This document shows positions 26,997 through 36,338 of a stretch of DNA of 64,000 nucleotides, in pieces. The position numbers and the translations under genes are program-made. Each line of letters opens with the position of its first letter. The first letter of the stretch is position 1. Source of the DNA: Haloactinospora alba (GTDB taxonomy: Bacteria; Actinomycetota; Actinomycetes; Streptosporangiales; Streptosporangiaceae); assembly GCF_006717075.1 (NCBI RefSeq), contig NZ_VFQC01000001.1:2217501-2281500 (forward strand). The letters run 5' to 3'. Under the pieces are notes generated by a model that saw only the letters and a list, made by a program, of their open reading frames with translations, ran no database searches and was not told the DNA's origin.

Positions 26997-27248
26997 TCAG
27001 CGCCAGTGCTCGGCCTCCGTCGGGGGAGGGGGCGCCTCCCCGGCGCTGTCCCGCCCGTACTCCGCACGGGCACGTCTGCGGCGCAGCAGGTCCCAGCACT
27101 GGTCGAGGGACTCCTCGAGCTCCCGCATCCGTTGCCGTTCCTCCGGTGTCAGACGGTGTTCGCTCTGCTGGCGGAGGTCGTGCTCCTCGGTGACGAGTTC
27201 GTTGATCCTACGCAGAATGTCGCCCTCGTAGCTGCCCGTCTCGCTCAT
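26997..27248 (-). CDS. DUF2630 family protein
   Basis: An 83-residue soluble protein, mostly helical and highly charged. The family pattern is evident: ILRRINELVTEEHDLRQ near the N terminus, then LTPEERQRMRELEESLDQCWDLLRRRRAR, then an acidic Pro-rich tail. The function of DUF2630 is unknown. It is common as a single gene in actinobacteria. It is convergent with the superoxide dismutase gene and divergent from csoR. Confidence 0.88.
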   Translation of the reverse strand: MSETGSYEGDILRRINELVTEEHDLRQQSEHRLTPEERQRMRELEESLDQCWDLLRRRRARAEYGRDSAGEAPPPPTEAEHWR

Positions 27249-27455
27249 GCGGCCATACTGCGTCCCCCGTCCCGGTGAAACAAGCGCCCGGTGTGCGCGT
27301 CGCCGCAGCGCACAGCAAATACCGCCCCTCCCGCGGCAGACGCGTTGCCCCGTGGAGGCCCGCCCGACCGCTCCGGCCCTCGCCGCGGGGGCAGCGACAC
27401 CACTCCGGGAAACACCGATACTCGGGAGAGCGTTGTTCCGGGAACAGACACCCTA

Positions 27456-27471
27456 ATACCGTAAGGGGTAT
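27456..27471 (+). promoter_or_regulatory. Probable CsoR operator
   Basis: ATACCGTAAGGGGTAT is an inverted repeat (ATACC/GGTAT) with a G-rich centre, similar to the pseudo-palindromes bound by CsoR repressors. It ends five bases before the csoR ATG and overlaps the ribosome site (AAGGGG), so apo-CsoR would block its own expression. Confidence 0.6.
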
Positions 27472-27475
27472 ATTT

Positions 27476-27799
27476 ATGGCGGAGCGGAACGAGGGCCAGA
27501 CGAGCGAGACAATGGCGACCTACGGGTATCACGACAACAAACAGAGCCACCTCAACCGGCTGCGCCGGATCGAGGGACAGATCCGCGGACTGCAGCGCAT
27601 GGTTGAGGAGGACGAGTACTGCATCGACGTCCTGACCCAGTCCGCGGCGGTGAACAAGGCGCTTAGGTCCTTCGCCCTGTCCATGCTGGACGAACACCTC
27701 AAGAGCTGTGTCGGACAGGCCGTGGCTGACGGCGGGGACGAGGCGGACGAGAAGGTGCGGGAAGCCTCCGAGGCCATCGCGCGCCTCGTGCGTTCCTGA
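27476..27799 (+). CDS. csoR: CsoR-family copper-sensing transcriptional repressor
   Basis: A 107-residue all-helical DUF156/CsoR protein. The family core is HLNRLRRIEGQIRGLQRM. The Cu(I)-binding set Cys-His-Cys is visible: EYCIDVLTQ, then LDEHLKSC. This supports copper sensing over the nickel- or sulfur-responding relatives. The ATG at 27476 starts the conserved region and a G-rich inverted repeat covers its ribosome site, suggesting autoregulation. No copper ATPase or chaperone gene lies beside it; the copper-related copD-ctaG gene is about 9 kb away. Confidence 0.9.
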   Translation: MAERNEGQTSETMATYGYHDNKQSHLNRLRRIEGQIRGLQRMVEEDEYCIDVLTQSAAVNKALRSFALSMLDEHLKSCVGQAVADGGDEADEKVREASEAIARLVRS

Positions 27800-27845
27800 C
27801 ACAGGCGCGCTCCCGCACCGGCGGCGACCACCGCGACGCCCCCGG

Positions 27846-29207
27846 TCACGTCTGCGGCATGTCCCGCAACCGGGCGCTCTCCTCACGCGCCTGGGCGGGA
27901 TCCAGGTAGCGGTGCGCCTCGGAGTCGACGAACGTGGAGGGTTTCCCCTGGGTGAATCCCAGGCGGGAGACCTCTCCCCCGGTCAACGCTCGGATCGTCC
28001 AGTTCGCCAGCACCCGGGCGCGTGCGGGTACCGAGGGCACGTCCCAGAGGTGGTAGGCGCGGGTCACCACGAAGGCCGGGAGCCCGGACAGGTCGTAGCC
28101 AAGGGGGCGGGCCACCGCGTCGCGGCCGCCGAGGTCCACCACCAGCCCCATGTCCTCGTGCAGGAACGTGTATCCCGGTTGGCCCAGCAGGGAAGCGATG
28201 ACGTTGTCCGCGACCGTCCTCCCCTGGCGCTCGGCGTACTGGGCGGTGGGTGGGCAGAGCGCGCCCTCCTCGTCGGTGGAGAGATCGGGTACGGCAGCGG
28301 CGTCGCCGACCGCGAATACCCGGTCCAGCTCCGGGACCGCGAGGTCGGAACCGACCTCCAGCTTTCCGCGGTTGGTGGATGCCCCCAGGGACTCCATCAG
28401 CGGGCTCGGTGACGTGCCGGCGGTCCAGATCAGCGTGCGGCACGGCAGGGTGCGGCCGTCGGTCAGGGCCACCTTGTTCTCGGTCACCTCGCGGATGGAG
28501 ACCTCGAGCTTCACCTCGATCCCCAGCCCGCGCAGCAGGTCCAGCGCCTTCTCCCCCAGCCTGGTACCCAACTCGGGCAACAGGCGGGGAGCTATGTCGA
28601 CCAGGTGCCAGCTGATCGCCGAGCGCAGCTCCGGGTAGCGCTGCGCGGCCTCCTCGGTGAGCCGCCGCAGCGAGGCTGCCGTCTCCACCCCGGTGTAACC
28701 GCCCCCGACAACGATGAACCGGCAGCGTTCCTCCCGTTCCACGGGATCGCGGCTCGCGTTGGCGAGCTCGAGCTGGGCCAGCACGTGGTCCCGCAGGACC
28801 ACCGCTTCGGCGAGGTTCTTGTTCCCGAACCCGTGCTCGGTGAGACCGGGTATGTCGAACACGCGGGTGAGACTCCCCGGGGCGAGGATCAGCCGGTCGT
28901 AGCGTTCGTAGGTGACCTCGTCGGAGATCTTGCGCACGATCACGCACTGGCTCTCGGTGTCCACACCGATGGCCGAGCCGGGCACCAGGCGGGTGTTGTT
29001 CAGCATCCGGTGCAGTGACACCGCCAGGGACTGCGGGGTGAGCAGCCCGGACGACACCTGTGGCAGCAGCGGGCTGTAGAGCATGTAGTCGTTCGGCGTG
29101 ACGAGCACGAGCTCCGCGTAACCCTTCGGAATCCTGCTCTCGAGTCGACGAAGCGCGTGCACTCCGGCGAATCCGGCGCCGATCACGACGATACGCGGCC
29201 GTGACAT
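27846..29207 (-). CDS. ndh: Type II NADH dehydrogenase (NDH-2)
   Basis: A 453-residue FAD-dependent pyridine nucleotide oxidoreductase. The FAD-binding motif [16 protein letters not shown] is at the N terminus. The NADH-binding motif [15 protein letters not shown] is near residue 160, and [11 protein letters not shown] near residue 305. A quinone-reaction region follows ([13 protein letters not shown]). It passes electrons from NADH to menaquinone at the membrane without proton pumping. The C terminus is slightly extended and polar. It is convergent with csoR, with 46 bases between stops. Confidence 0.9.
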   Translation of the reverse strand: MSRPRIVVIGAGFAGVHALRRLESRIPKGYAELVLVTPNDYMLYSPLLPQVSSGLLTPQSLAVSLHRMLNNTRLVPGSAIGVDTESQCVIVRKISDEVTYERYDRLILAPGSLTRVFDIPGLTEHGFGNKNLAEAVVLRDHVLAQLELANASRDPVEREERCRFIVVGGGYTGVETAASLRRLTEEAAQRYPELRSAISWHLVDIAPRLLPELGTRLGEKALDLLRGLGIEVKLEVSIREVTENKVALTDGRTLPCRTLIWTAGTSPSPLMESLGASTNRGKLEVGSDLAVPELDRVFAVGDAAAVPDLSTDEEGALCPPTAQYAERQGRTVADNVIASLLGQPGYTFLHEDMGLVVDLGGRDAVARPLGYDLSGLPAFVVTRAYHLWDVPSVPARARVLANWTIRALTGGEVSRLGFTQGKPSTFVDSEAHRYLDPAQAREESARLRDMPQT

Positions 29208-29432
29208 CGTGGACCACTCCCCCTTACGCTAGCGCGTGCCGAGTCGGCAGGTCCGGCCGAGCGCAGCCGCCCTTGGCGGACAGACGGTTTCGCTGGCGCA
29301 CTGCCCCCACCACCCGCTATCAAACGTACGCCCGCCGGGACCAAGAGTCACCGGGCAACGCCCGGTCACGGCCATCGGTGCCGTGGCGGGCGGTCGGACC
29401 GGACGCTCCGGGGCGTCGTGGCCCGGCCGGTG

Positions 29433-30029
29433 TCACCGTTCGGCGCCGGCCGATCCCCCGCACGGGGTGCGCAGCGCCGCTTCCCCCATCCGCAGCAGCA
29501 TCGTCGACATCCGTTCCGCGGAAAGGGTCCCCGCGCTGTGGGGGGTGGAGTTGAGCAGGCCGAAGGTCGCGTGCACGGCGGCCCGCAGCACCGGAGTCGG
29601 CTCCGCCGGACGCAGCTGCGCCAGCACCCCCACCCACACTTCGACGTAGCCGCGTTGCAGCTGCCGGATCCGCCGCCGCTCGGGGTCGGGAACGTTGTCC
29701 AGCTCGCGGTCGTGCACGGTGATCAGCGCTGGTTCCTCCAGTGCGAAGGCGATGTGGCCCCGCAACAGGTTCTCCAGCGCCCGCTCGGGGCTGCTGGCAG
29801 CGGCGACGCGTTCCGTTCCTCCGGTGGCCAGGCGCTCGCTGATGTCCAGCAGCATGGCGGCGAGCAGGGCCTCCTTGCCCGGGAAGTGCCGGTAGAGAGC
29901 GGGACCGCTCGTGCCCATCGCGCGGCCGAGATCCTCGATGGAGACGCCGTGGAACCCGCGCGCGGCGAACAGTTCCGCCGCGGTTCGCAGGATCTCCGTT
30001 CGGCGCGTCTCCCCGGTCACGCGCGCCAT
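29433..30029 (-). CDS. TetR-family repressor of the acyl-CoA carboxylase operon
   Basis: A 198-residue TetR regulator. The helix-turn-helix is at residues about 10-55 ([20 protein letters not shown], then [16 protein letters not shown]). The C-terminal domain is variable, as expected for ligand binding. It is transcribed away from the carboxylase operon, and the shared 102-base gap contains two palindromes of the TTAATG(N)CATTAA type. It is probably a repressor released by a branched-chain acyl-CoA or a related intermediate, by analogy with LiuR/AcrR-like regulators. Confidence 0.88.
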   Translation of the reverse strand: MARVTGETRRTEILRTAAELFAARGFHGVSIEDLGRAMGTSGPALYRHFPGKEALLAAMLLDISERLATGGTERVAAASSPERALENLLRGHIAFALEEPALITVHDRELDNVPDPERRRIRQLQRGYVEVWVGVLAQLRPAEPTPVLRAAVHATFGLLNSTPHSAGTLSAERMSTMLLRMGEAALRTPCGGSAGAER

Positions 30030-30060
30030 TGTTCCTCCCGGGGTCGTATCCTCTGGACAC

Positions 30061-30084
30061 CGATGTTAATGGTCATTAACATCG
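30061..30084. promoter_or_regulatory. Primary TetR operator between regulator and acyl-CoA carboxylase operon
   Basis: CGATGTTAATG and CATTAACATCG form perfect 11-base arms around a GT centre. The sequence is far more AT-rich than its surroundings and lies in the divergent promoter. It is the obvious binding site for the adjacent TetR protein. Confidence 0.82.
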
Positions 30085-30093
30085 GGTGCCAGC

Positions 30094-30112
30094 CGTTAGC
30101 GATCATTAACAT
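30094..30112. promoter_or_regulatory. Secondary, degenerate TetR operator
   Basis: CGTTAGCGATCATTAACAT repeats the right half of the primary operator exactly (CATTAACAT) and the left half imperfectly. It is nine bases from the primary site and 20 bases before the carboxylase start, so two dimers could bind together. Confidence 0.65.
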
Positions 30113-30131
30113 CACTGGCCGGAGGGACAGC

Positions 30132-31757
30132 ATGAGCAGCGCCCCGGTACTCACCTCGGCGGTCGACACCAGCAGCGCCGCCTTCGCGACCAACGCCGAG
30201 GAGAACCGCGCTCTCGCCGCCGAGTTGCGGGAACGCGTCACCGCCGCGGCACGGGGCGGACCGGAGAAGGCCCGCAACCGACACGTGGAACGCGGCAAGC
30301 TACTCGCCCGGGACCGGGTGGACGCCCTGCTGGACGCGGGCTCGCCCTTCCTGGAGCTCTCCCCCCTCGCCGGTCACGGTCTCTACGGCGAGGACGGACA
30401 GGACGCCCCCGCGGCCGGGCTGATCACCGGAGTGGGGCGAGTGTGCGGCAGGGAGGCGGTCGTCGTCGCCAACGATCCCACGGTCAAGGGCGGCAGCTAC
30501 TACCCGATGACCGTCAAGAAGCACCTGCGCGCCCAGGAAGTCGCCCTGCACAACCGGTTGCCGTGCATCTACCTGGCTGACTCCGGCGGCGCGTTCCTGC
30601 CGATGCAGGACGACGTCTTCCCCGACCGGGAGCACTTCGGCCGGATCTTCTACAACCAGGCCACCATGTCACGGTTGGGAATCCCCCAGCTCTCGGCGGT
30701 ACTGGGCTCGTGCACCGCCGGCGGCGCCTACGTTCCGGCCATGAGCGACGAGGCGGTGATCGTGCGCGACCAGGGGACGATCTTCCTCGGAGGGCCTCCC
30801 CTGGTCAAAGCCGCCACCGGGGAGGACGTCACCGCGGAGGAGCTGGGCGGCGGGGACGTGCACACCCGCGTTTCCGGGGTCGCCGACCACCTCGCGGACG
30901 ACGACGCCCACGCCCTGTCCATCCTCCGCAACGCCGCGGGGACACTGGGACAGCCGCCGGAGGCGGCCTGGCAGCTGCGGGAGCCGCGCCCGCCCGCCCT
31001 GGACCCCGGGGAACTGTACGGCGTCATTCCCACCGACACCCGCACCCCCTACGACGTGCGGGAGGTCATCGGCCGCGTCGTCGACGCGAGCGAGTTCACC
31101 GAGTTCAAGGCCGAGTACGGCACGACGCTGGTCACCGGGTTCGCGCACCTGCACGGCCATCCGGTCGGCATCGTCGCCAACAACGGCATCCTGTTCGGCG
31201 AGTCGGCCCTGAAGGGAGCGCACTTCGTCGAACTGTGCGACCGACGCGGCATCCCCCTCGTGTTCCTGCAGAACATCTCCGGGTTCATGGTCGGCCGCGA
31301 CTACGAGGCGGGCGGCATCGCAAAGCACGGCGCCAAGATGGTCACGGCTGTGGCCTGCGCACGGGTGCCGAAGTTCACCGTCGTCATCGGCGGCTCCTTC
31401 GGGGCGGGGAACTACAGCATGTGCGGGCGCGCCTACTCCCCCCGCTTCCTGTGGATGTGGCCCAACGCCCGGATATCGGTGATGGGAGGGGAGCAGGCCG
31501 CCTCGGTGCTGGCCACGGTCCGCCGGGACCAGTTGGCCGCGCAGGGGCAGGAGTGGTCCTCCCAGGCCGAGGAGGAGTTCAAGGACCCCATCCGGGAGCA
31601 GTACGAGCGCCAGGGTAGCCCGTACTACTCGACCGCGCGGTTGTGGGACGACGGAGTGATCGACCCCACCGACACGCGCACCGTGCTCGCCCTGGCGCTG
31701 GCAGCCGCCCGTCACTCGCCCCTCGAACCCGTGGGCTACGGCGTCTTTCGGATGTGA
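30132..31757 (+). CDS. Acyl-CoA carboxylase beta subunit (carboxyltransferase), methylcrotonoyl-CoA type
   Basis: A 541-residue biotin-dependent carboxyltransferase. Stretches typical of the methylcrotonyl-CoA carboxylase beta chain are present: [60 protein letters not shown] and [20 protein letters not shown]. It transfers CO2 from carboxybiotin to an acyl-CoA, most likely 3-methylcrotonyl-CoA in leucine breakdown. GGAGGG precedes the ATG. The alpha-subunit gene begins eight bases after its stop. Geranyl-CoA as substrate cannot be excluded. Confidence 0.9.
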   Translation: MSSAPVLTSAVDTSSAAFATNAEENRALAAELRERVTAAARGGPEKARNRHVERGKLLARDRVDALLDAGSPFLELSPLAGHGLYGEDGQDAPAAGLITGVGRVCGREAVVVANDPTVKGGSYYPMTVKKHLRAQEVALHNRLPCIYLADSGGAFLPMQDDVFPDREHFGRIFYNQATMSRLGIPQLSAVLGSCTAGGAYVPAMSDEAVIVRDQGTIFLGGPPLVKAATGEDVTAEELGGGDVHTRVSGVADHLADDDAHALSILRNAAGTLGQPPEAAWQLREPRPPALDPGELYGVIPTDTRTPYDVREVIGRVVDASEFTEFKAEYGTTLVTGFAHLHGHPVGIVANNGILFGESALKGAHFVELCDRRGIPLVFLQNISGFMVGRDYEAGGIAKHGAKMVTAVACARVPKFTVVIGGSFGAGNYSMCGRAYSPRFLWMWPNARISVMGGEQAASVLATVRRDQLAAQGQEWSSQAEEEFKDPIREQYERQGSPYYSTARLWDDGVIDPTDTRTVLALALAAARHSPLEPVGYGVFRM

Positions 31758-31765
31758 GGTTGGTA

Positions 31766-33952
31766 ATGGCACAGTCACACACCCGCGGCACTCCCCTCGA
31801 GGGCCGCACGCTCCTGGTGGCCAACCGGGGCGAGATCGCCGTTCGGATCGCACGCACCGCGCGCCGCCTCGGGATGCGCACGGTCGCGGTCTACAGCGAC
31901 GGCGACCCCGACGCGCGCCACACCCGCGCCGCCGACGCCGCGGTACGCCTGGGGGGAGCCGACCTCGCCGAGAGCTACCTCAGCAGCGCGGCCGTCGTCG
32001 ATGCCGCCCAGCGGAGCGGTGCCACCATGGTGCATCCCGGCTACGGCTTCCTGGCGGAAAGCGCCGAACTCGCCCGTGCCTGCTCCCGGGCGGGCCTCGT
32101 GTTCGTCGGCCCCCCTGCCTCGGCCATCGAGACGATGGGGGACAAGATCCGGGCCAAGACCGCCATCGCCGACGCCGGTGTCCCCCTCCTCCCGGGGTTC
32201 GCCGAAGAGGCGCGGCAACCGTTGGACGACTCCGAACTCCACCGTGCGGCCGAGGAGGTCGGTTATCCGCTGCTGATCAAGCCCGCCGCCGGAGGCGGCG
32301 GCAAGGGGATGAAGAGGGTCGCCGAACCGGCGGAACTCACCGCCGCGGCCGCGGCGGCCCGGCGCGAGGCCCGCTCCTCGTTCGGGGACGACACGCTGCT
32401 CGTGGAGCGGCTCGTACAGCACCCGCGGCACATCGAGATCCAGGTGCTGGCCGACCGGGAAGGCAACACCGTCCATCTGGGCGAACGCGAGTGCAGCCTG
32501 CAGCGCCGGCACCAGAAGATCGTCGAGGAGGCGCCCTCCCCGCTGCTGACCGGCGAGCAACGCGCCGCGATGGGCGAGGCCGCCGTGGCCGCCGCCAGAG
32601 CCTGCGGTTACTCGGGGGCGGGAACGGTCGAGTTCGTCGCCTCCGTCCCGGAACACGACGGCCCCACCACCGCGAGCGAGGCGCCACCGGAGGTGGAGTA
32701 CTTCTTCCTGGAGATGAACACCCGGCTGCAGGTCGAGCACCCGGTCACCGAGGAGGTCGTCACGGTGGCCGGGCGAAAGCTCGACCTCGTCGAGTGGCAG
32801 CTGCTCATCGCCGCCGGCGGGGAACTGCCGTTCTCACAGGACGACGTCGGCCTGACCGGACACGCGGTCGAGTCCCGCGTCTACGCCGAGGCCCCCGACC
32901 GCGACTTCCTCCCCACCGGCGGGCGGGTGCTGCTGCTCAGCGAACCCGCCGGCGACGGGGTCCGCGTCGATTCCGGGATCGGTTCCGGAACCGACATCAC
33001 CTCCGCCTACGACCCGATGCTGGCGAAGGTCATCACCCGCGGGCCGGACCGCGACGGGGCGCTCGCCCTGATGGACAGCGCGCTGGCGGACTACACCCTG
33101 CTCGGCTGCGGCACCAACGTCGCTTTCCTCCGCCGCTTGCTGCGCCACCCCGAGGTGGTGGCGGGAGAGCTCAGCACCGAGCTCACCGAGCGGGTACGGG
33201 CGGAGCTCACCGCGCAAGACGCCGACGTTCCACCGGGGATCCACGCGGCCGTCGCCATGGACCGCCAACTCGACCTGGAACCGGCGGGGCCCGTACCCGA
33301 CCGGTTCGACGTACCCGACGGGTGGCGTCCCGGCGGAACCGCCTGGACCACATGGCGGCTGAGCGCCTCCCGGGGCGCCCCGGTGCCCGTGGCGCTGCGG
33401 CGCCTCGCCGCCCCGGAGGCACCGCCCGCCACCGCCACCGGCACCGGGCCGGTGGACTACGAGGTGAGTGTCGGCAGCGCCGAGCCCGTGACCGCCCGCG
33501 CCTGGCGCTCCGCCGACGGCCGCACGCTCGCCGTGCACTACGACGGCTGGTCCGTGCGCTACACCCGCGCCGCGGACGGGGGCACGCTGTGGCTGGGTTA
33601 CCGGGGGCGGACGTGGTCCCTGCGCGAGGAGCCCGCGCTCGCCCCGATCCGCACCGTCCGGACCACGCGGGACGGGGCGGTGCGCAGCCCCATGCCGGGC
33701 ACGGTGCTCTCGGTCCCCGTGTCCCAGGGGGAGAACGTCGCGGCGGGCTCCCCCGTGGTGATCGTCGAGGCGATGAAGATGGAGCACACGGTCACCGCGC
33801 CCATCGCGGGGGTGGTCTCCCGTGTGGACGTCGTACCGGGCCGCTCCGTGTCCATGGATGCGGAGATGGCCACGATCACTCCGCCGGAAACGAGCGGGAC
33901 CGGCGAAACGCAGGACGGCCCCGAAACATCCACCACGACCCGCGAGGAGTGA
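31766..33952 (+). CDS. Acyl-CoA carboxylase alpha subunit (biotin carboxylase plus biotin carrier), methylcrotonoyl-CoA type
   Basis: A 728-residue protein. Residues about 10-460 are biotin carboxylase: LLVANRGEIAVRIARTARRL, then the ATP-grasp KPAAGGGGKGM, then EMNTRLQVEHPVTEEV. A linker (BT-like) domain follows. The C-terminal biotinyl domain has the lysine in VEAMKMEHTV near residue 675. It carboxylates its own biotin with bicarbonate and ATP for the beta subunit encoded just upstream. ATG 31766 is preferred over upstream in-frame starts that overlap the beta gene. The stop overlaps a possible GTG start of the next gene. Confidence 0.92.
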   Translation: MAQSHTRGTPLEGRTLLVANRGEIAVRIARTARRLGMRTVAVYSDGDPDARHTRAADAAVRLGGADLAESYLSSAAVVDAAQRSGATMVHPGYGFLAESAELARACSRAGLVFVGPPASAIETMGDKIRAKTAIADAGVPLLPGFAEEARQPLDDSELHRAAEEVGYPLLIKPAAGGGGKGMKRVAEPAELTAAAAAARREARSSFGDDTLLVERLVQHPRHIEIQVLADREGNTVHLGERECSLQRRHQKIVEEAPSPLLTGEQRAAMGEAAVAAARACGYSGAGTVEFVASVPEHDGPTTASEAPPEVEYFFLEMNTRLQVEHPVTEEVVTVAGRKLDLVEWQLLIAAGGELPFSQDDVGLTGHAVESRVYAEAPDRDFLPTGGRVLLLSEPAGDGVRVDSGIGSGTDITSAYDPMLAKVITRGPDRDGALALMDSALADYTLLGCGTNVAFLRRLLRHPEVVAGELSTELTERVRAELTAQDADVPPGIHAAVAMDRQLDLEPAGPVPDRFDVPDGWRPGGTAWTTWRLSASRGAPVPVALRRLAAPEAPPATATGTGPVDYEVSVGSAEPVTARAWRSADGRTLAVHYDGWSVRYTRAADGGTLWLGYRGRTWSLREEPALAPIRTVRTTRDGAVRSPMPGTVLSVPVSQGENVAAGSPVVIVEAMKMEHTVTAPIAGVVSRVDVVPGRSVSMDAEMATITPPETSGTGETQDGPETSTTTREE

Positions 33953-33957
33953 GCGCG

Positions 33958-35112
33958 TTGACGCACGGACTCTCGGCAGAGCACGAGGAGCTGCGCCGCA
34001 CAGTGGAGACGTTCGCCCGGGAGGAGGTGGCGCCGGTCATCGGTGACTTCTACGAGCGTGGCGCCTTCCCCTACGGGATCGTCGCGGCCATGGGACGCAT
34101 GGGCCTGTTCGGCCTGCCGTTCGACGAGGAGCACGGTGGAATGGGCGGGGATTACTTCGCTCTCTGCCTGGCGCTGGAGGAACTCGCCCGCGTCGACTCG
34201 TCGGTGGCGATCACCCTGGAGGCGGGTGTCTCCCTGGGGGCCATGCCGATCCACCGGTTCGGCACGGAGGAGCAGAGGAACCGGTGGCTGCCACGGCTGT
34301 GCTCCGGGGAGATCCTCGGGGCCTTCGGGCTCACCGAGCCAGGGGGCGGTTCCGATGCCGGCGCCATCCGCACGACCGCCGAGCTGGTCGGCGGTTCGTG
34401 GGTGATCAACGGGACGAAGTCGTTCATCACCAACTCCGGGACGGACATCACCGGACTGGTGACGGTGACCGCCGTGACGGGTGAACGCCCGGACGGGCGT
34501 CCGGAGATATCGGCGATCCTCGTTCCGGCGGGAACGCCGGGGTTCTCCGTCGGCCAGAAGTACTCCAAGGTCGGCTGGAACGCCTCGGACACCAGCGAGT
34601 TGGTGTTCGACGACTGCCGCGTCCCGGAGGCCAACCTGCTCGGGAAGCGCGGCCGCGGCTACGCCCAGTTCCTGGGGATCCTGGACGAGGGCCGCATCGC
34701 CATCGCGGCGCTGGCGACGGGCCTGGCGCAGGGGTGCGTGGACGAGAGCCTGCGCTACGCGGGCCAGCGGGAGGCGTTCGGCAGCCCCATCGGGGACTAC
34801 CAGGCCATCCAGTTCAAGATCGCCGACATGGAAGCACGGGCACACACCGCCCGTCTCGCCTACCACGACGCCGCTTCCCGCATGCTGGCCGGCGAACCGT
34901 TCAAACGCCAGGCCGCCATCGCCAAACTCACCTCGTCCAACGCCGCCATGGACAACGCCCGGGACGCCACCCAGATCTTCGGCGGGTACGGGTTCATGAA
35001 CGAGTACCCGGTGGGGCGGTTCTACCGGGACGCCAAGATCCTCGAGGTCGGGGAGGGCACCTCGGAGGTACAGCGCATGCTGATCGCCCGCGACCTGGGG
35101 CTTCCCGCCTGA
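33958..35112 (+). CDS. Acyl-CoA dehydrogenase, probably isovaleryl-CoA or related short-branched-chain type
   Basis: A 384-residue flavin-dependent dehydrogenase. Motifs include FGLTEPGGGSDAGAIRTTAE, WVINGTKSFITNSG, the substrate-proximal REAFGSPIGDYQAIQFKIAD, and IFGGYGFMNEYPVGRFYRDAKI followed by EGTSEVQRMLIARDLGLP. I place the start at TTG 33958 because GAGGAG lies eight bases before it; a GTG at 33949 overlapping the previous stop is the alternative. Its place after the carboxylase genes suits the leucine pathway, in which isovaleryl-CoA is oxidised to methylcrotonyl-CoA. Confidence 0.88.
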   Translation: MTHGLSAEHEELRRTVETFAREEVAPVIGDFYERGAFPYGIVAAMGRMGLFGLPFDEEHGGMGGDYFALCLALEELARVDSSVAITLEAGVSLGAMPIHRFGTEEQRNRWLPRLCSGEILGAFGLTEPGGGSDAGAIRTTAELVGGSWVINGTKSFITNSGTDITGLVTVTAVTGERPDGRPEISAILVPAGTPGFSVGQKYSKVGWNASDTSELVFDDCRVPEANLLGKRGRGYAQFLGILDEGRIAIAALATGLAQGCVDESLRYAGQREAFGSPIGDYQAIQFKIADMEARAHTARLAYHDAASRMLAGEPFKRQAAIAKLTSSNAAMDNARDATQIFGGYGFMNEYPVGRFYRDAKILEVGEGTSEVQRMLIARDLGLPA

Positions 35113-35166
35113 ACCCGGCGGTGCCCGGCTCGGGCGCCGTCCGCGCGCAACCGGCGGAGGAGCCCG

Positions 35167-35640
35167 TTACCCGCGCCTTGTCGGGGCCGGGACGTTCAAC
35201 CGGCTGGTGATCTCACCGAGCAGGCGGACCTGTTCGTCCGACAGCCGGTCGAAGACGCGCTCCCGGACCTTGGTGGCGTGGCCGGGTGCCGCCGTGCGCA
35301 ACGCGTCCAGCCCGTGCTCGGTGAGGACGGCCCAGTTGCCGCGCCGGTCGCCCTCGCAGTGCTCGCGGCGGACGTATCCCGCGTTCTCCAGCCGGGCGAT
35401 CTGGTGGGACAGCCGGCTCTTGGACACGATCACGGCGTCGGCGAGCTCCCGCATCCGCATCCGCTGGTCGTCCGCCTCGGAGAGGCTGACCAGGATCCCG
35501 TACTCGACCAGTGTGAGACCGCTGCGCTCCTGCAGGTCGCGGTCCAGCTCCTGTTCGATCTGGGACTGGGCGCGGAGGAAATCGCGCCAGATCCGCTGTT
35601 CGTCACCGTCGAGCCACCTGACCGCGTCCATGTGTGCCAT
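35167..35640 (-). CDS. MarR-family regulator, MhqR-like
   Basis: A 157-residue winged-helix regulator. The recognition region is MRELADAVIVSKSRLSHQIA followed by the wing ENAGYVRREHCEGDRRGNWAVLT. The N-terminal helix has WRDFLRAQSQIEQELDRDL, typical of actinobacterial MarR proteins. It follows a ring-cleaving dioxygenase and an esterase on the same strand, the content of the Bacillus MhqR regulon that answers quinones. It is probably the repressor of both sides of the 37.3-kb divergent promoter. It lacks an obvious redox cysteine pair. Confidence 0.85.
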   Translation of the reverse strand: MAHMDAVRWLDGDEQRIWRDFLRAQSQIEQELDRDLQERSGLTLVEYGILVSLSEADDQRMRMRELADAVIVSKSRLSHQIARLENAGYVRREHCEGDRRGNWAVLTEHGLDALRTAAPGHATKVRERVFDRLSDEQVRLLGEITSRLNVPAPTRRG

Positions 35641-35708
35641 CGTATTCCGTTCCAGGTGGGCGGGTTGACAACGGCCCCGCCCGTCCGGAACGGGACGCCG
35701 TCGCCGGG

Positions 35709-36338
35709 TCATACCTTCCGGAGCCAGCTCCGGGCCTCGTCGACCACGTTCGGCGGTAGGGCGTGTCCGCCGGGGTGTTGGGTGACGGTGACGTCGGCCC
35801 CGCGTTCGGTGAGCTGCTCCGCCAGCAGGTGCGCCTGGTCGATCGGGGTGATGGGGTCGGCCGTGCCCGCACCCAGGAACACCGATGTTCCGGAGAGGTC
35901 GACCATGTCCGGCTGCCGGTCCTGGAGCGGGGCGGCTGCCGCCAGCAGCACGGCGCCGCGCAACAGTCCCGGGTGCAACAGCAGCGCGGCCGCGGCGATG
36001 TTCGCGCCGTTGGAGAAACCGACGGCGAGGATCCGCCGCGTGTCCAGCTCGTGCTTCGCCGCCACCGCGTTCACGAAGTCCGCGAGGTCGTCGGTGCGCG
36101 CGACCACGTCGTCCACGTCGAAGACGCCCTCGCGCAGCCTCCGGAACCACCGGTTGGCGCCGTTCTCGTTGACCTGACCGCGGGGGGACAGCAGGGCGGC
36201 CCCCGGATACAGGGTCCGTCCCAGCCCGAGCAGGTCGTGCTCGTCGGCGCCGGTGCCGTGCAGCAGCAACAGCGTCGGCGCTCCCGGTTCGGTGGCCGGG
36301 TGGAACACGTAGGGCACGTCCGTGCTGGTCATGATCAT
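35709..36338 (-). CDS. Alpha/beta hydrolase, MhqD-like carboxylesterase
   Basis: A 209-residue alpha/beta hydrolase of the phospholipase/carboxylesterase family. The oxyanion region is LLLLHGTGADEHDLL, the nucleophile elbow is VGFSNGANIA, the acid lies near FLGAGTADPITPI, and the histidine is in TQHPGGHALPP. The ATG overlaps the stop of the dioxygenase gene as ATGA. MhqD of Bacillus is the esterase co-expressed with ring-cleaving dioxygenases on quinone stress. The context here is the same, but the substrate is unknown. Confidence 0.86.
   Translation of the reverse strand: MIMTSTDVPYVFHPATEPGAPTLLLLHGTGADEHDLLGLGRTLYPGAALLSPRGQVNENGANRWFRRLREGVFDVDDVVARTDDLADFVNAVAAKHELDTRRILAVGFSNGANIAAAALLLHPGLLRGAVLLAAAAPLQDRQPDMVDLSGTSVFLGAGTADPITPIDQAHLLAEQLTERGADVTVTQHPGGHALPPNVVDEARSWLRKV

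Noticed and set aside
29418-29432. CRISPR arrays or other regularly spaced repeats anywhere in the window
   Set aside because: No short direct repeat with regular spacing was seen; the only repeats are operators, transposon ends and the tandem tRNA-Gly genes.
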